From positions 163,736-227,735 of the forward strand of contig QCJG01000002.1 in assembly GCA_003216175.1 (NCBI GenBank): DNA of 64,000 bases, given 5' to 3'. The position numbers were made by a program, and so were the translations under genes. This DNA comes from Prochlorococcus sp. AG-409-A10 (GTDB taxonomy: Bacteria > Cyanobacteriota > Cyanobacteriia > PCC-6307 > Cyanobiaceae). Below the pieces are notes generated by a model. It was not told the origin of the DNA. It did no database searches and saw only the letters and a program-made list of their open reading frames with translations. Of this stretch, positions 43,802-54,443 are shown piece by piece (position 1 is the stretch's first letter; each line of letters begins with the position of its first letter).

Positions 43802-46567
43802 TTAGTTATCTATTAAAAAAAGAAGTTTTTTTGACTCATCATCTTTAGTGGAAACCTTTATTGATTTTGCATCTTCAAAAGCCTCTTCTAAAATTTGTGT
43901 TGCAAGTGGGTTTTCTAATCTTCTTCTAATCACTCTTCTTAGCGGTCTGGCCCCATATTCAGGTTCATAGCCTTCATCAGCAAGAGTTTTGACTGTGTTT
44001 TCATCAACATAAAGATCTAAACCTTGGTGTTTGAGAAGCTTCTTTAATTCATCAAGTTGAAGTCGCACTATTTGTTCTAAACTTTCAGGCTTTAGTGGGC
44101 TAAATCTTATTACTTCATCAATTCGGTTCAAAAATTCCGGTCGAAAATGTTTTATTAGAGCTTCGTTGATTTTTTGATCTAATTCTTTAGCAAGAATATT
44201 TTTATTTGAATTTTCGCCTTGAACTTGAAGTGAATTACTTAAGATTGCTTTGCTGGCAAGATTACTGGTCATAACGATAACTGTATTTCTAAAATCTACT
44301 GTCCGACCTTGAGAGTCGGTTAGCCTTCCATCATCTAATACCTGTAAAAGGATGTTGAAAACTTCTGGATGAGCTTTTTCAATCTCATCAAGTAGTAAAA
44401 CTGAATAAGGTTTTTTCCTGATTGCTTCTGTTAATTGCCCTCCTTCTTCGTAACCCACGTATCCTGGCGGTGCGCCTAAGAGTCTTGAAACAGCATTTCT
44501 CTCCATATATTCGCTCATATCTAGTCTCAATAAAGCGTCCTCTTCATCAAACAAAGAACTTGCTAACGATTTTGCAAGTTCAGTTTTTCCAACACCAGTC
44601 GGGCCTAGGAAAAGAAAGGATCCGATTGGCCTTCTGATGTCCTGCATTCCAGCTCTTGCTCTACGAATTGCTGCTGAGACTGCTTGAACAGCATTTAATT
44701 GACCAATGACTTTTTTTCCTAAGTCTTGTTCTAAATTTAAAAGCTTTTGTCTTTCACCTGATAAAACTTTTCTAACAGGAATTCCTGTCCATCTTGAAAC
44801 AACATCAGCTATGTCTTCTGGGTCAACTTGGTCTGTCAATAAGGACTCACCATACTCATTGTCTTCTTGTATGGAAACTTCTATATTTTTTATTTTTTCT
44901 TGGATTTGAAAAAGTTGTTCATATTTAATTCTTTCTGCTTCTTCAATATCACCAGAGATTTCTGCTTCTTTTATTAAAGTTTTTAATTCTTCAACTCTTA
45001 TTTTTGATTTTTGTAATGCAGCTGATTTATCAATTTGAGCTTGCCATCTTTGTTTGATTTGAACTAGCTCAACAAGCAGTAGCTCTCTCTTCTTTTCAAG
45101 ATTATCAATAGTCTCTAATGTTGTCTCTTTACTGGCATTTAGGATTAATGATTCTAAATGATTAATTTGAGATTCTTTCTCTTCTATTAATTTTGGTTTT
45201 GAAGAAGATTCAATTTTTACTTGAGCTGAAGCCTCATCAATTAAGTCAATAGCTTTATCAGGTAGACATCTATCACTTATATATCTATTGGCTAAACGAT
45301 TTGCTGTAATTAGTGCTTCATCAGTAATAGTTACTCCGTGATGAGACTCATAATGTTCTTTAAGTCCTTTTAAAATTTCCAAACTTAAATCTAAGCTGGG
45401 CTCTTTGATTAATACTTGTTGAAATCGTCTATCTAGCGCTAGGTCTTTTTCAATTGTACGTCTGTAATTGTCAGGAGTTGTTGCACCAATACAACGTAAG
45501 TCTCCACTGGCTAATAATGGTTTTAATAGACTACCAGCATCAGTATTTGATCTGTCTTTGCTAATAATTGTGTGCAATTCGTCTATAAATAAGATTACTC
45601 CTTTTTCGCTATTGCTGATTTCACTTAACAATGATCTAAATCGTTCTTCAAATTGCCCACGGAATTTAGCTCCAGCGATTAAAGCACCGATATCAAGTGA
45701 AATCAGCCTTAAGCCTTGAAGAGAATCTGGAAGTTCGTTGGCTATGATTTTTTGAGCTAGTAATTCTGCAACTGCTGTTTTCCCGACACCTGGAGCTCCA
45801 ATCAGTACAGGATTATTTTTACCTCTTCTAGATAAAACTTTTGTAATTGCTTTTATTTCCGACTCTCTGCCAATCACGGGGTCTAATTTCCCATTTTCAG
45901 CTTCGGCTGTAAGATCTTTGCAGTATAAATCCAATGCATTTGGCATCTCATTTAGATTTAAAGATTCTTGTTTTGATGTGATCTCTTCCGTAGTGAGAAG
46001 AGTATTTGGCTCGACGGCAGGATTTTTTGAAGTGTTTTTGGTAGATAAAGAAGACTTGGAATCTTTTTTGGGTCTAACTTCTTTTTTTTGAGTTGTATTC
46101 CTTTTTGACTGTTTAAATGATTTAGGTGCTGGTAGTCGTCTCAATTCCCCTTCGAGAATTTCACTAGGGAGACCTGCTTGATAAAAAAGATCTTCTCCTA
46201 AGCGATTGTCTCTACCAATTGCACTAAGGATATGAGATATCTCTATTTGATTGGATCCCCATCTAGAGCGAAAATCATCAGCTGTTTCAAGAAGAATTTC
46301 TAAATCTTCTCCAATAAATAGGTCTGATTGATTGTTTATTGGAAGTTCAGCGATGAAGTTTTCTAAAATTTCATTTATTTCTTCATGGTTTACAGGTAAG
46401 GAATTTGTATATTTTTGAAATTTTTTATTTCTAAAAAGTACTTGAATAAGATGTTCAACATCTAAATTCTGATGTCGCCACCTTCTGGCTGATTGTTCTG
46501 CTATTAATAAAAGACTCCAAGCTTCATCGCTAAAAGAATCTGGTTCTGTAGTTAGACTTACATTCAT
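43802..46567 (-). CDS. ClpB-family AAA+ ATPase (ClpB2-like)
   Basis: 921 aa; two AAA modules (GAPGVGKTAV, GPTGVGKTEL), VVSRWTGIPVRKVL, LDMSEYMERNAVSRLLGAPPGYVGYEEGGQLTEA. Confidence 0.95.
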   Translation of the reverse strand: MNVSLTTEPDSFSDEAWSLLLIAEQSARRWRHQNLDVEHLIQVLFRNKKFQKYTNSLPVNHEEINEILENFIAELPINNQSDLFIGEDLEILLETADDFRSRWGSNQIEISHILSAIGRDNRLGEDLFYQAGLPSEILEGELRRLPAPKSFKQSKRNTTQKKEVRPKKDSKSSLSTKNTSKNPAVEPNTLLTTEEITSKQESLNLNEMPNALDLYCKDLTAEAENGKLDPVIGRESEIKAITKVLSRRGKNNPVLIGAPGVGKTAVAELLAQKIIANELPDSLQGLRLISLDIGALIAGAKFRGQFEERFRSLLSEISNSEKGVILFIDELHTIISKDRSNTDAGSLLKPLLASGDLRCIGATTPDNYRRTIEKDLALDRRFQQVLIKEPSLDLSLEILKGLKEHYESHHGVTITDEALITANRLANRYISDRCLPDKAIDLIDEASAQVKIESSSKPKLIEEKESQINHLESLILNASKETTLETIDNLEKKRELLLVELVQIKQRWQAQIDKSAALQKSKIRVEELKTLIKEAEISGDIEEAERIKYEQLFQIQEKIKNIEVSIQEDNEYGESLLTDQVDPEDIADVVSRWTGIPVRKVLSGERQKLLNLEQDLGKKVIGQLNAVQAVSAAIRRARAGMQDIRRPIGSFLFLGPTGVGKTELAKSLASSLFDEEDALLRLDMSEYMERNAVSRLLGAPPGYVGYEEGGQLTEAIRKKPYSVLLLDEIEKAHPEVFNILLQVLDDGRLTDSQGRTVDFRNTVIVMTSNLASKAILSNSLQVQGENSNKNILAKELDQKINEALIKHFRPEFLNRIDEVIRFSPLKPESLEQIVRLQLDELKKLLKHQGLDLYVDENTVKTLADEGYEPEYGARPLRRVIRRRLENPLATQILEEAFEDAKSIKVSTKDDESKKLLFLIDN

Positions 46568-46723
46568 TTTCGATCAATTTTGATTCAAAGTGGTGATTTG
46601 CCTTCTGAATTTTGGTTGAGACCTTTTATCTATAAGTTTATTTATTGTCAAGACAAATTTGATTGATTAGGTCTTGGAAAGCAAGCCAGATTGGCAATTC
46701 AGGAACATATAGGAATAATGTAG

Positions 46724-48055
<1,332 letters not shown>

Positions 48056-48128
48056 TTCTCACTAATTCAAGCCTTTTCTTCGTTGAAAATTATCTAAACG
48101 ACTTTCGCTTCTCATCTTAAATTTTAAT

Positions 48129-49742
48129 TTAATCCAGCTTAGAGCTATTGGAAATCCGATAGTTACAGGTATGAGAAATAAAAAAAGGTCTATTAGTTGA
48201 AGCTAGTAAAGCTGAGGATATTATAAGTGAGCCTAGAAGAACAGAATTACCTAATGATTGCTGAGCATTAATCATTCTTCTGAGTTGTCTGTCAGATTCC
48301 CCCATTCGTACTTGGAGTTGCAAGTCACCTTGCTCCAGTCTTTCTAGATTTTCATCCAAGCGTTTTGGCAACCCAACAGCTTTAGTTCCTATTTCAGTAA
48401 CTTGTCTTCCTAGTTCATTAAATAAATCATTAGATTCAGGATTTTTGGAAGTCATTAGAGGAAGAAGGAAGGGTTTTGCAATTGCTATTAAGTTAAATTC
48501 TGGGTCTAAATATCTTCCAACTCCTTCAAAAGTTGATAATGCTCTAAAAACAAAAATCAACTCAATTGGTATTCTAAAGGGTTTCCCATAAGCAAGTTCA
48601 GATATATCCCCAGAGAGTTTTTCTATAATCTGAGAATTAAATGGAGGAGTGAGAGCTTCATTTAACATAATTCTTATTAATCTTCTAACTGGACCTATTT
48701 CAACATCTCTTTCTATCAACCCAGCGATTTGTAGTTCTTTTACTAGTCCACTAACATCTCTCAGCGCTGCGGCTTTGATCATTGAATTGAGCCTGCCTCT
48801 AATACGCTCAGAGACAAAACCCATCATCCCAAAATCATAGTAAATAAGAGAACCACCTTTAGAAACAGCTAGATTGCCGGGATGGGGATCAGCATGGAAA
48901 AAACCGTAGTTAACCAATTGTTTTAAATAACTTGTAGCTCCAATTTTTGCGATTAAAGAAGTATCAATATTATTGCTTTGTAGAGATTTAATATCATTTA
49001 TCTTGATTCCTGGTAAATATTCCAAACATAAAATTTTACTGGTACTTAAATCCCAAAATACACTTGGGATTAAAATATCTGAGTCTTCTATAAATTGTTG
49101 TTTAAATCTTGCAGCATATTGAGCTTCAATTCGAAAATCCAGCTCTCTGAGTAATACTCTCTTAGATTCTTTTGCAATACCTACCCAGTCGTTACCTCTA
49201 CTAAGAGACTTTATTCTTTGAACTACTTTTGCGACTTGATTCATTACATCTAAGTCAAGCCTGAAAAACTTTTCTATGTCTGGTCTCTGAACTTTGAAAA
49301 TAACATTTTTGTCATTTATTAATCTAGCTTTATGAACTTGAGCTAGCGATGCTGAACCAATTGGAACTTCTTCAATACTAATAATTTTTTCATATGAATT
49401 TCCAAGTTGCTTGGTTAATATTTCCTTAACTTTTTCAAATGCAAAAGATGGAACTCTATCTTGAAGAGTGGTAAGCTCATTTACCCATGCAGATGGAATA
49501 ACATCAGCTCTTGCAGATAAAAGTTGGCCTAATTTTATAAATGCTGATCCTAGATTAACCAGTTCTTTTGTAAGCCATTTTGCTCTTAAGATATTTCTTT
49601 TTTCTCTTTTTTTAGTGGAGTATCCTTTTAAATAAGTCCATTTTTTTGAATCAAACCATATATAGAAAAGTAAGCATAATAATATTATCCAAATCCTAAT
49701 TGCTCTAATAAATCTTTGAAGTTGACTGGCTAAAAATATCAA
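48129..49742 (-). CDS. ABC1/UbiB-family kinase-like protein; apparent frameshift near the 3' end
   Basis: AFIKLGQLLSARADVIP, VPIGSASLAQVHKARL, FHADPHPGNLAVS. The alternative frame after T7 (48180-48186) extends the gene to 48062. Confidence 0.95.
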   Translation of the reverse strand: MIFLASQLQRFIRAIRIWIILLCLLFYIWFDSKKWTYLKGYSTKKREKRNILRAKWLTKELVNLGSAFIKLGQLLSARADVIPSAWVNELTTLQDRVPSFAFEKVKEILTKQLGNSYEKIISIEEVPIGSASLAQVHKARLINDKNVIFKVQRPDIEKFFRLDLDVMNQVAKVVQRIKSLSRGNDWVGIAKESKRVLLRELDFRIEAQYAARFKQQFIEDSDILIPSVFWDLSTSKILCLEYLPGIKINDIKSLQSNNIDTSLIAKIGATSYLKQLVNYGFFHADPHPGNLAVSKGGSLIYYDFGMMGFVSERIRGRLNSMIKAAALRDVSGLVKELQIAGLIERDVEIGPVRRLIRIMLNEALTPPFNSQIIEKLSGDISELAYGKPFRIPIELIFVFRALSTFEGVGRYLDPEFNLIAIAKPFLLPLMTSKNPESNDLFNELGRQVTEIGTKAVGLPKRLDENLERLEQGDLQLQVRMGESDRQLRRMINAQQSLGNSVLLGSLIISSALLASTNRPFFISHTCNYRISNSSKLD

Positions 49743-50050
49743 TTTTTCCCCTCAATATCTTTATTAAGATCGATAACCTTTGATCTGAGACTATCTATTT
49801 GAATTTGAATTAAATCTTCTTTACTTAATTGTTCTTGAGGACTTTTTTCTTTTGATGCATTACTCTTTTTTTCTAGACGTACAGATTCTTCAATTACCTC
49901 TTCTTTAAAGCTAGACCATTCATTTTGGAGCTTCTTAGGAAAATCTTCAGCAATTTCAGTGAATTCTTGAGCAGAATTGATCATTTGCTCAGTAATTCGA
50001 GCTGCTATTCGATTCATAGCTGCTTTTAGCAGTATTTCTGAGTCGCTCAA
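49739..50050 (-). CDS. hypothetical coiled-coil-like protein, overlapping the UbiB-like gene by 4 bp
   Basis: 103 aa ORF, charged/helical composition, translationally coupled position upstream of the kinase gene. Confidence 0.75.
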   Translation of the reverse strand: MSDSEILLKAAMNRIAARITEQMINSAQEFTEIAEDFPKKLQNEWSSFKEEVIEESVRLEKKSNASKEKSPQEQLSKEDLIQIQIDSLRSKVIDLNKDIEGKN

Positions 50051-50320
50051 TGGTCTAATGAATCAGCTTTCACTTTAGAAGATTCAGGGTTTTTTGTGTC
50101 TTCAGATTGAAACTGGATATATGCAGATTTGCTCTTAATCAATTAAATCTATTTAGAAGATTGTTTGTTATCGCTCAACCTAGAATATTTTCATTAGAGT
50201 TGAAGAATACAAACATTTGATTTGATTTGGGGTAAAAGTCTAATCTATTAACTCAAGTGATCTCAAAACATCCTTTTCTCTTCTTGAAAGAGAACAAAAA
50301 CCTAACTAAGAGATTTTCCA

Positions 50321-51277
50321 TTGGAAACCATTGAAACTGATGTTGTCATAGTTGGTGGTGGCCCTGCTGGTTGCAGTTGTGCGCTTTACACTTCCCGAGC
50401 AGACTTAAAAACAGTAATTCTAGATAAGAATCCTGATGTAGGTGCCCTAGCAATAACACATCAAATTGCCAATTATCCAGGTGTTTCTAGTGAAATGAGC
50501 GGAGAGGCCTTGTTGAAATTGATGAGAGATCAAGCTACTCAGTATGGGGCTGATTATCGCAGAGCCCAAGTTTTTGGAATTGACGCTAGTGGTGACTGGA
50601 AAACTATTTACACCCCAGAAGGGACTTTTAAAGCAAAGGCACTTGTAGTTGCTAGTGGTGCAATGGGAAGACCTGCATCTTTTAAAGGTGAGGCTGAATT
50701 CCTGGGTAGAGGAGTAAGTTATTGCGCTACTTGTGATGGCGCTTTTTATAGAGATCGTGAAGTCGCCGTTGTTGGTATTAATAAAGAGGCAATTGAAGAA
50801 GCAAATGTTCTTACAAAATTTGCTTCCAAAGTTCATTGGATTACATCAAATGATCCAAAACAAGATGATCAGCATGCTCAAGACCTCTTGTCTAAATCAA
50901 ATGTAATCCATTGGAGTAAGACGAGATTAATGCAGATTGAAGGTAATGATTCAGGGGTAACTGGTATAAAGATTAAGAATCGTTCAATTGATACTCATCA
51001 AGATTTAGCTCTTGAAGGTGTTTTTGTTTATATGAGCGGCTCAAAGCCTATTACTGACTTTCTTGGTGAACAGGTTGCTTTTAAGGAGGATGGAGGAGTT
51101 TTGGTGGATGACTTTATGTCGACGACTGTCGAAGGGGTTTGGGCTATTGGCGACATTAGAAATACTCCTTTTAAACAAGCTGTTGTTGCAGCATCGGATG
51201 GATGTATTGCTGCTATGGCAATAGATAGATATTTAAATAGTCGGAAGTCAATTCGTGTCGATTGGGTTCATGCTTAA
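50321..51277 (+). CDS. thioredoxin reductase-like FAD/NAD(P) oxidoreductase
   Basis: 318 aa; VVIVGGGPAGCSCALYTSRADLKTVILDK, SYCATCDGAFYRDREVAVVG, VWAIGDIRNTPFKQAVVAASDG. Confidence 0.95.
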   Translation: METIETDVVIVGGGPAGCSCALYTSRADLKTVILDKNPDVGALAITHQIANYPGVSSEMSGEALLKLMRDQATQYGADYRRAQVFGIDASGDWKTIYTPEGTFKAKALVVASGAMGRPASFKGEAEFLGRGVSYCATCDGAFYRDREVAVVGINKEAIEEANVLTKFASKVHWITSNDPKQDDQHAQDLLSKSNVIHWSKTRLMQIEGNDSGVTGIKIKNRSIDTHQDLALEGVFVYMSGSKPITDFLGEQVAFKEDGGVLVDDFMSTTVEGVWAIGDIRNTPFKQAVVAASDGCIAAMAIDRYLNSRKSIRVDWVHA

Positions 51278-51299
51278 TTCGCGCAATTAATAATTATTT

Positions 51300-51581
51300 T
51301 TAAAGAGGAGTCGCTTCAGAAACATATGCCACACCACCGTAGTAACTAAGAACGGTTTTTATATTGTCTCGTATCTTTTCGATTATCTCTTGCTCACAAA
51401 AAATAATTACGTGTGCATTTGATCCAAATCCAGTGAATTCCATGTCTTCTGTGATAATTCTTTCTGGACCTCTTCCCGTTGCATGTTTCATAACTGTGTA
51501 GCCAGGAACTTCAGCTTTTTCTAATGCAGAGAGAACATCATTTAGTTCTCTTTCACTAAAAATCAAGTCAAGTCTTTTCAT
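51300..51581 (-). CDS. PII-like regulatory protein (SbtB-like)
   Basis: 93 aa; GYTVMKHATGRGPE... and C-terminal SYYGGVAYVSEATPL; directly downstream of SbtA. Confidence 0.85.
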   Translation of the reverse strand: MKRLDLIFSERELNDVLSALEKAEVPGYTVMKHATGRGPERIITEDMEFTGFGSNAHVIIFCEQEIIEKIRDNIKTVLSYYGGVAYVSEATPL

Positions 51582-51590
51582 GAAATTGAG

Positions 51591-52586
51591 TTACCCAATT
51601 GATGGAATCATTGTGTTTACTAAGCCCATATATACAGGTATCCCTATGATTATGTTAAAAGGAAAAGTTAATCCAAGAGTTGTAGAAATGTAATAGCTAG
51701 GTCGTGCTTCAGGAACAGTCATTCTCATTGCTGTTGGTACAGCTAAGTATGAAGCACTGGCGCATAGCACTACAAATAAAAGTGCATTGCCTGGATCTAA
51801 ATTTAGAAATCTAGCTACTACTGATCCTAGTATTGCATTAACTATTGGCATGAATATTGAAAACATAATAAGAAATAAACCGGTCTTATTTAGACGAGCG
51901 AGGCGTTGGGCCGCAACAATCCCCATGTCAAGAAGGAAAAAACATTCAGCTCCATAGAACAATTCAGCTGTGAATGGTTCCATTTTTTTTATGTCAGATG
52001 GATCAATCGCGGATGTTAAAAAACCTATTAGAAGGCTACCGAGTAACAAATAGACAGAACCATTTAACATCGACTCATGAAGAATTGATCCCCATTTCAT
52101 TTTCCTTTTGATGGGCCTATCTTTGGGCGCTCCAAATTTGACTAAGAGAAGACCAATTATTATTGCTGGAGATTCCATTAGTGCTAAAGCTGCAACCATA
52201 AATCCATCAAAGGGGATATTTTGACTTTCGAGAAAGCTTTCAGCAGTTATAAATGTCACTGCACTGATTGAGCCATATGCTGCTGATATTGCTGCTGCAT
52301 TGAAAACATCGAATTTAATTCTCAGTAATAAAAAGCAAATAAGTGGTATTAATAGGGACATTAATATTGCTGCTAACACAGTTGGAAGCACTGGATATCC
52401 AAAGCCACTTTTTTGAAGCTCAATACCTCCTCTGAAGCCTATTGCAAGTAAAAGATATAAAGAAAATAATTTTGGTAGCGGAGCTGGGATCTCGAAATCA
52501 GACTTTAATGCATATGCAATTGCACCCAAAAAGAAAAAAAGTATTGGAGGACTTAAAGCATTTTGTATGAAAAGGTTTTGTCCCAT
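51591..52586 (-). CDS. sbtA: sodium-dependent bicarbonate transporter SbtA
   Basis: 331 aa membrane protein; SPPILFFFLGAIAYALKSDFEIPAPLPKLFSLYLLLAIGFRGG. Confidence 0.93.
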   Translation of the reverse strand: MGQNLFIQNALSPPILFFFLGAIAYALKSDFEIPAPLPKLFSLYLLLAIGFRGGIELQKSGFGYPVLPTVLAAILMSLLIPLICFLLLRIKFDVFNAAAISAAYGSISAVTFITAESFLESQNIPFDGFMVAALALMESPAIIIGLLLVKFGAPKDRPIKRKMKWGSILHESMLNGSVYLLLGSLLIGFLTSAIDPSDIKKMEPFTAELFYGAECFFLLDMGIVAAQRLARLNKTGLFLIMFSIFMPIVNAILGSVVARFLNLDPGNALLFVVLCASASYLAVPTAMRMTVPEARPSYYISTTLGLTFPFNIIIGIPVYMGLVNTMIPSIG

Positions 52587-52632
52587 TTCTTTTTAATTAT
52601 TAAGGCAAGCTATTAGATAAATATGATGATTA

Positions 52633-54300
52633 TCAACCATTGATGTTGTCAATTGCCGCTGTGAGTGCTTCTTTTCTAGTACCAATTACATCAACTCCAA
52701 ATTTAGCAAGTCTATCTTTGACTCTTCCTGTTGCACCAGCAACATATGCTTTCCTTGAGTTGTTTAACGCTTCCTGAACCATATCTTCTATTGCGAGAGT
52801 CGCAGTAACTCCAAGTCTGGGAACATCAGTGATATCAAGAATTAGAACTTTATAGTTTCTTACAAGCATCATTCTTTCAGTAATTCCTTTTGCTGCTCCA
52901 AAACTAAGAGGTCCTTTTAATCTGAATAGCATTACTTCTCCGGCACAACGATCTAGAAGTGCTTTTTCGTCTGATGGGAGTTGTGCATTTGCTGCATTAT
53001 TGTCTGATGTTGAATTAAATGGATTGTCAGCTTCCATTCCCTCCAATTGGGTCTCAGTGATTGAATCGATCGTGAGCATATTTGCTATGAATACTCCAAC
53101 TAGTACAGCCCATATCAAGTCCCAGAAAACTGTCATCAAGAGGACTCCATACATCACACTTGCAGTTTTTAGTGAAAGTCTATGAGCTCTTAACAAAAAT
53201 CCCCAATCAATAATATCTAAGCCAACTTTTATTAGGATTCCGGCAAGGAGAGCTGTAGGAATTTGTGAGGCTAAGGGACCAGCACCTACAAGAACGAATA
53301 GCAATACAATTGAATGAACCATCCCTGAGATTGGTGTGGAACCTCCTGATTTGACATTTATTACTGTTCTCATGGTTGCCCCAGCTCCAGGCAAACCTGT
53401 AAAAATCCCAGCTACTGCATTTCCAATACCTTGTCCAATTAGCTCTCGATCAGAATTGTGTCTTGTTTGAGAAATATTATCTGCTACGAGAGAAGTAAGA
53501 AGGGAGTCAATAGCGCCAAGAACAGCAAGAACTAGTCCAGCTTTAAGAATGATTGGGAAAAAATTATCAAAGCTTGGATCTGGGAGACTTAAAGAAAGAC
53601 CACCCTCTGGTATTGCTCCTATTCGATCTATGGAACTATCGCCAAAAAGAACTATTGATAATGGAGTAACTATTAATAATGCTAAAAGAGGAGAGGGGAC
53701 CCATTGACTGATGTTTCGGGGGGTTAGAAATACTATCCCAAGTGTCATTGCTGCAACTGCTATTGCCGCTCCATTTGGTTCGAAATTATTAATTAAAGTT
53801 GAAAGAGACTCTAATACTCCTCCTCGAGTTGATATCCCAAGTAAAGGACCTATTTGAAGCGTAATTATGATTACTCCAATTCCAGACATAAAGCCTGAAA
53901 CAACTGAGTATGGAACAAGTGTGATGTATTTACCAAGCCTTAGTAGGCCAAATAAAATCTGAAATAACCCTCCAATGACCACAGCAGCCATTACTAAAGG
54001 AAGAATTTCGCCAGCAGATAAATCTCTTGGTACTCCTACAGCCGCCAAGCTTGCAACTACTCCAGCAACTGTAACGCTCATCGGCCCAGTCGGACCACTT
54101 ACTTGAGCAGGAGTTCCTCCAAACAATGCGGCGAGAAATCCAACTACAACTGCTCCATAAAGGCCGTAAATAGCGCCTCCAGGGCCAAGTGCCGCATTAC
54201 CAAATGCTAAAGCTAATGGTAGGGCTACAACCGCAGCAGTTAACCCGCCTAATACATCACCTCTAATATTTTTCAGGTGAAAGCCATTAATTAACGCCAA
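52633..54300 (-). CDS. bicA: SulP-family anion (probably bicarbonate) transporter with STAS domain, BicA-like
   Basis: 555 aa; RGDVLGGLTAAVVALPLALAFG, QVSGPTGPMSVT, GLPGAGATMRTVINVKSGGSTPISG, C-terminal STAS domain; adjacent to sbtA. Confidence 0.88.
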   Translation of the reverse strand: MALINGFHLKNIRGDVLGGLTAAVVALPLALAFGNAALGPGGAIYGLYGAVVVGFLAALFGGTPAQVSGPTGPMSVTVAGVVASLAAVGVPRDLSAGEILPLVMAAVVIGGLFQILFGLLRLGKYITLVPYSVVSGFMSGIGVIIITLQIGPLLGISTRGGVLESLSTLINNFEPNGAAIAVAAMTLGIVFLTPRNISQWVPSPLLALLIVTPLSIVLFGDSSIDRIGAIPEGGLSLSLPDPSFDNFFPIILKAGLVLAVLGAIDSLLTSLVADNISQTRHNSDRELIGQGIGNAVAGIFTGLPGAGATMRTVINVKSGGSTPISGMVHSIVLLFVLVGAGPLASQIPTALLAGILIKVGLDIIDWGFLLRAHRLSLKTASVMYGVLLMTVFWDLIWAVLVGVFIANMLTIDSITETQLEGMEADNPFNSTSDNNAANAQLPSDEKALLDRCAGEVMLFRLKGPLSFGAAKGITERMMLVRNYKVLILDITDVPRLGVTATLAIEDMVQEALNNSRKAYVAGATGRVKDRLAKFGVDVIGTRKEALTAAIDNING

Positions 54301-54443
54301 TCGACTCTCCTTACTTGATTTGCTTGAATAAGCCTATCTCTTCAAGGTTCCATTACGTTCTTCAATCTCTACTTTTAAATACTTAATATTGAAGAAAAAT
54401 CATTGAAAAGATTGATTTTTACTAAGGAAAGAGCTGGAATTCT

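Noticed and set aside
50284-50310. TTCTCTT-cttga-AAGAGAA inverted repeat upstream of the thioredoxin reductase-like gene
   Set aside because: Short AT-rich stem without a clear tract; could be an operator or leader hairpin but not supportable alone
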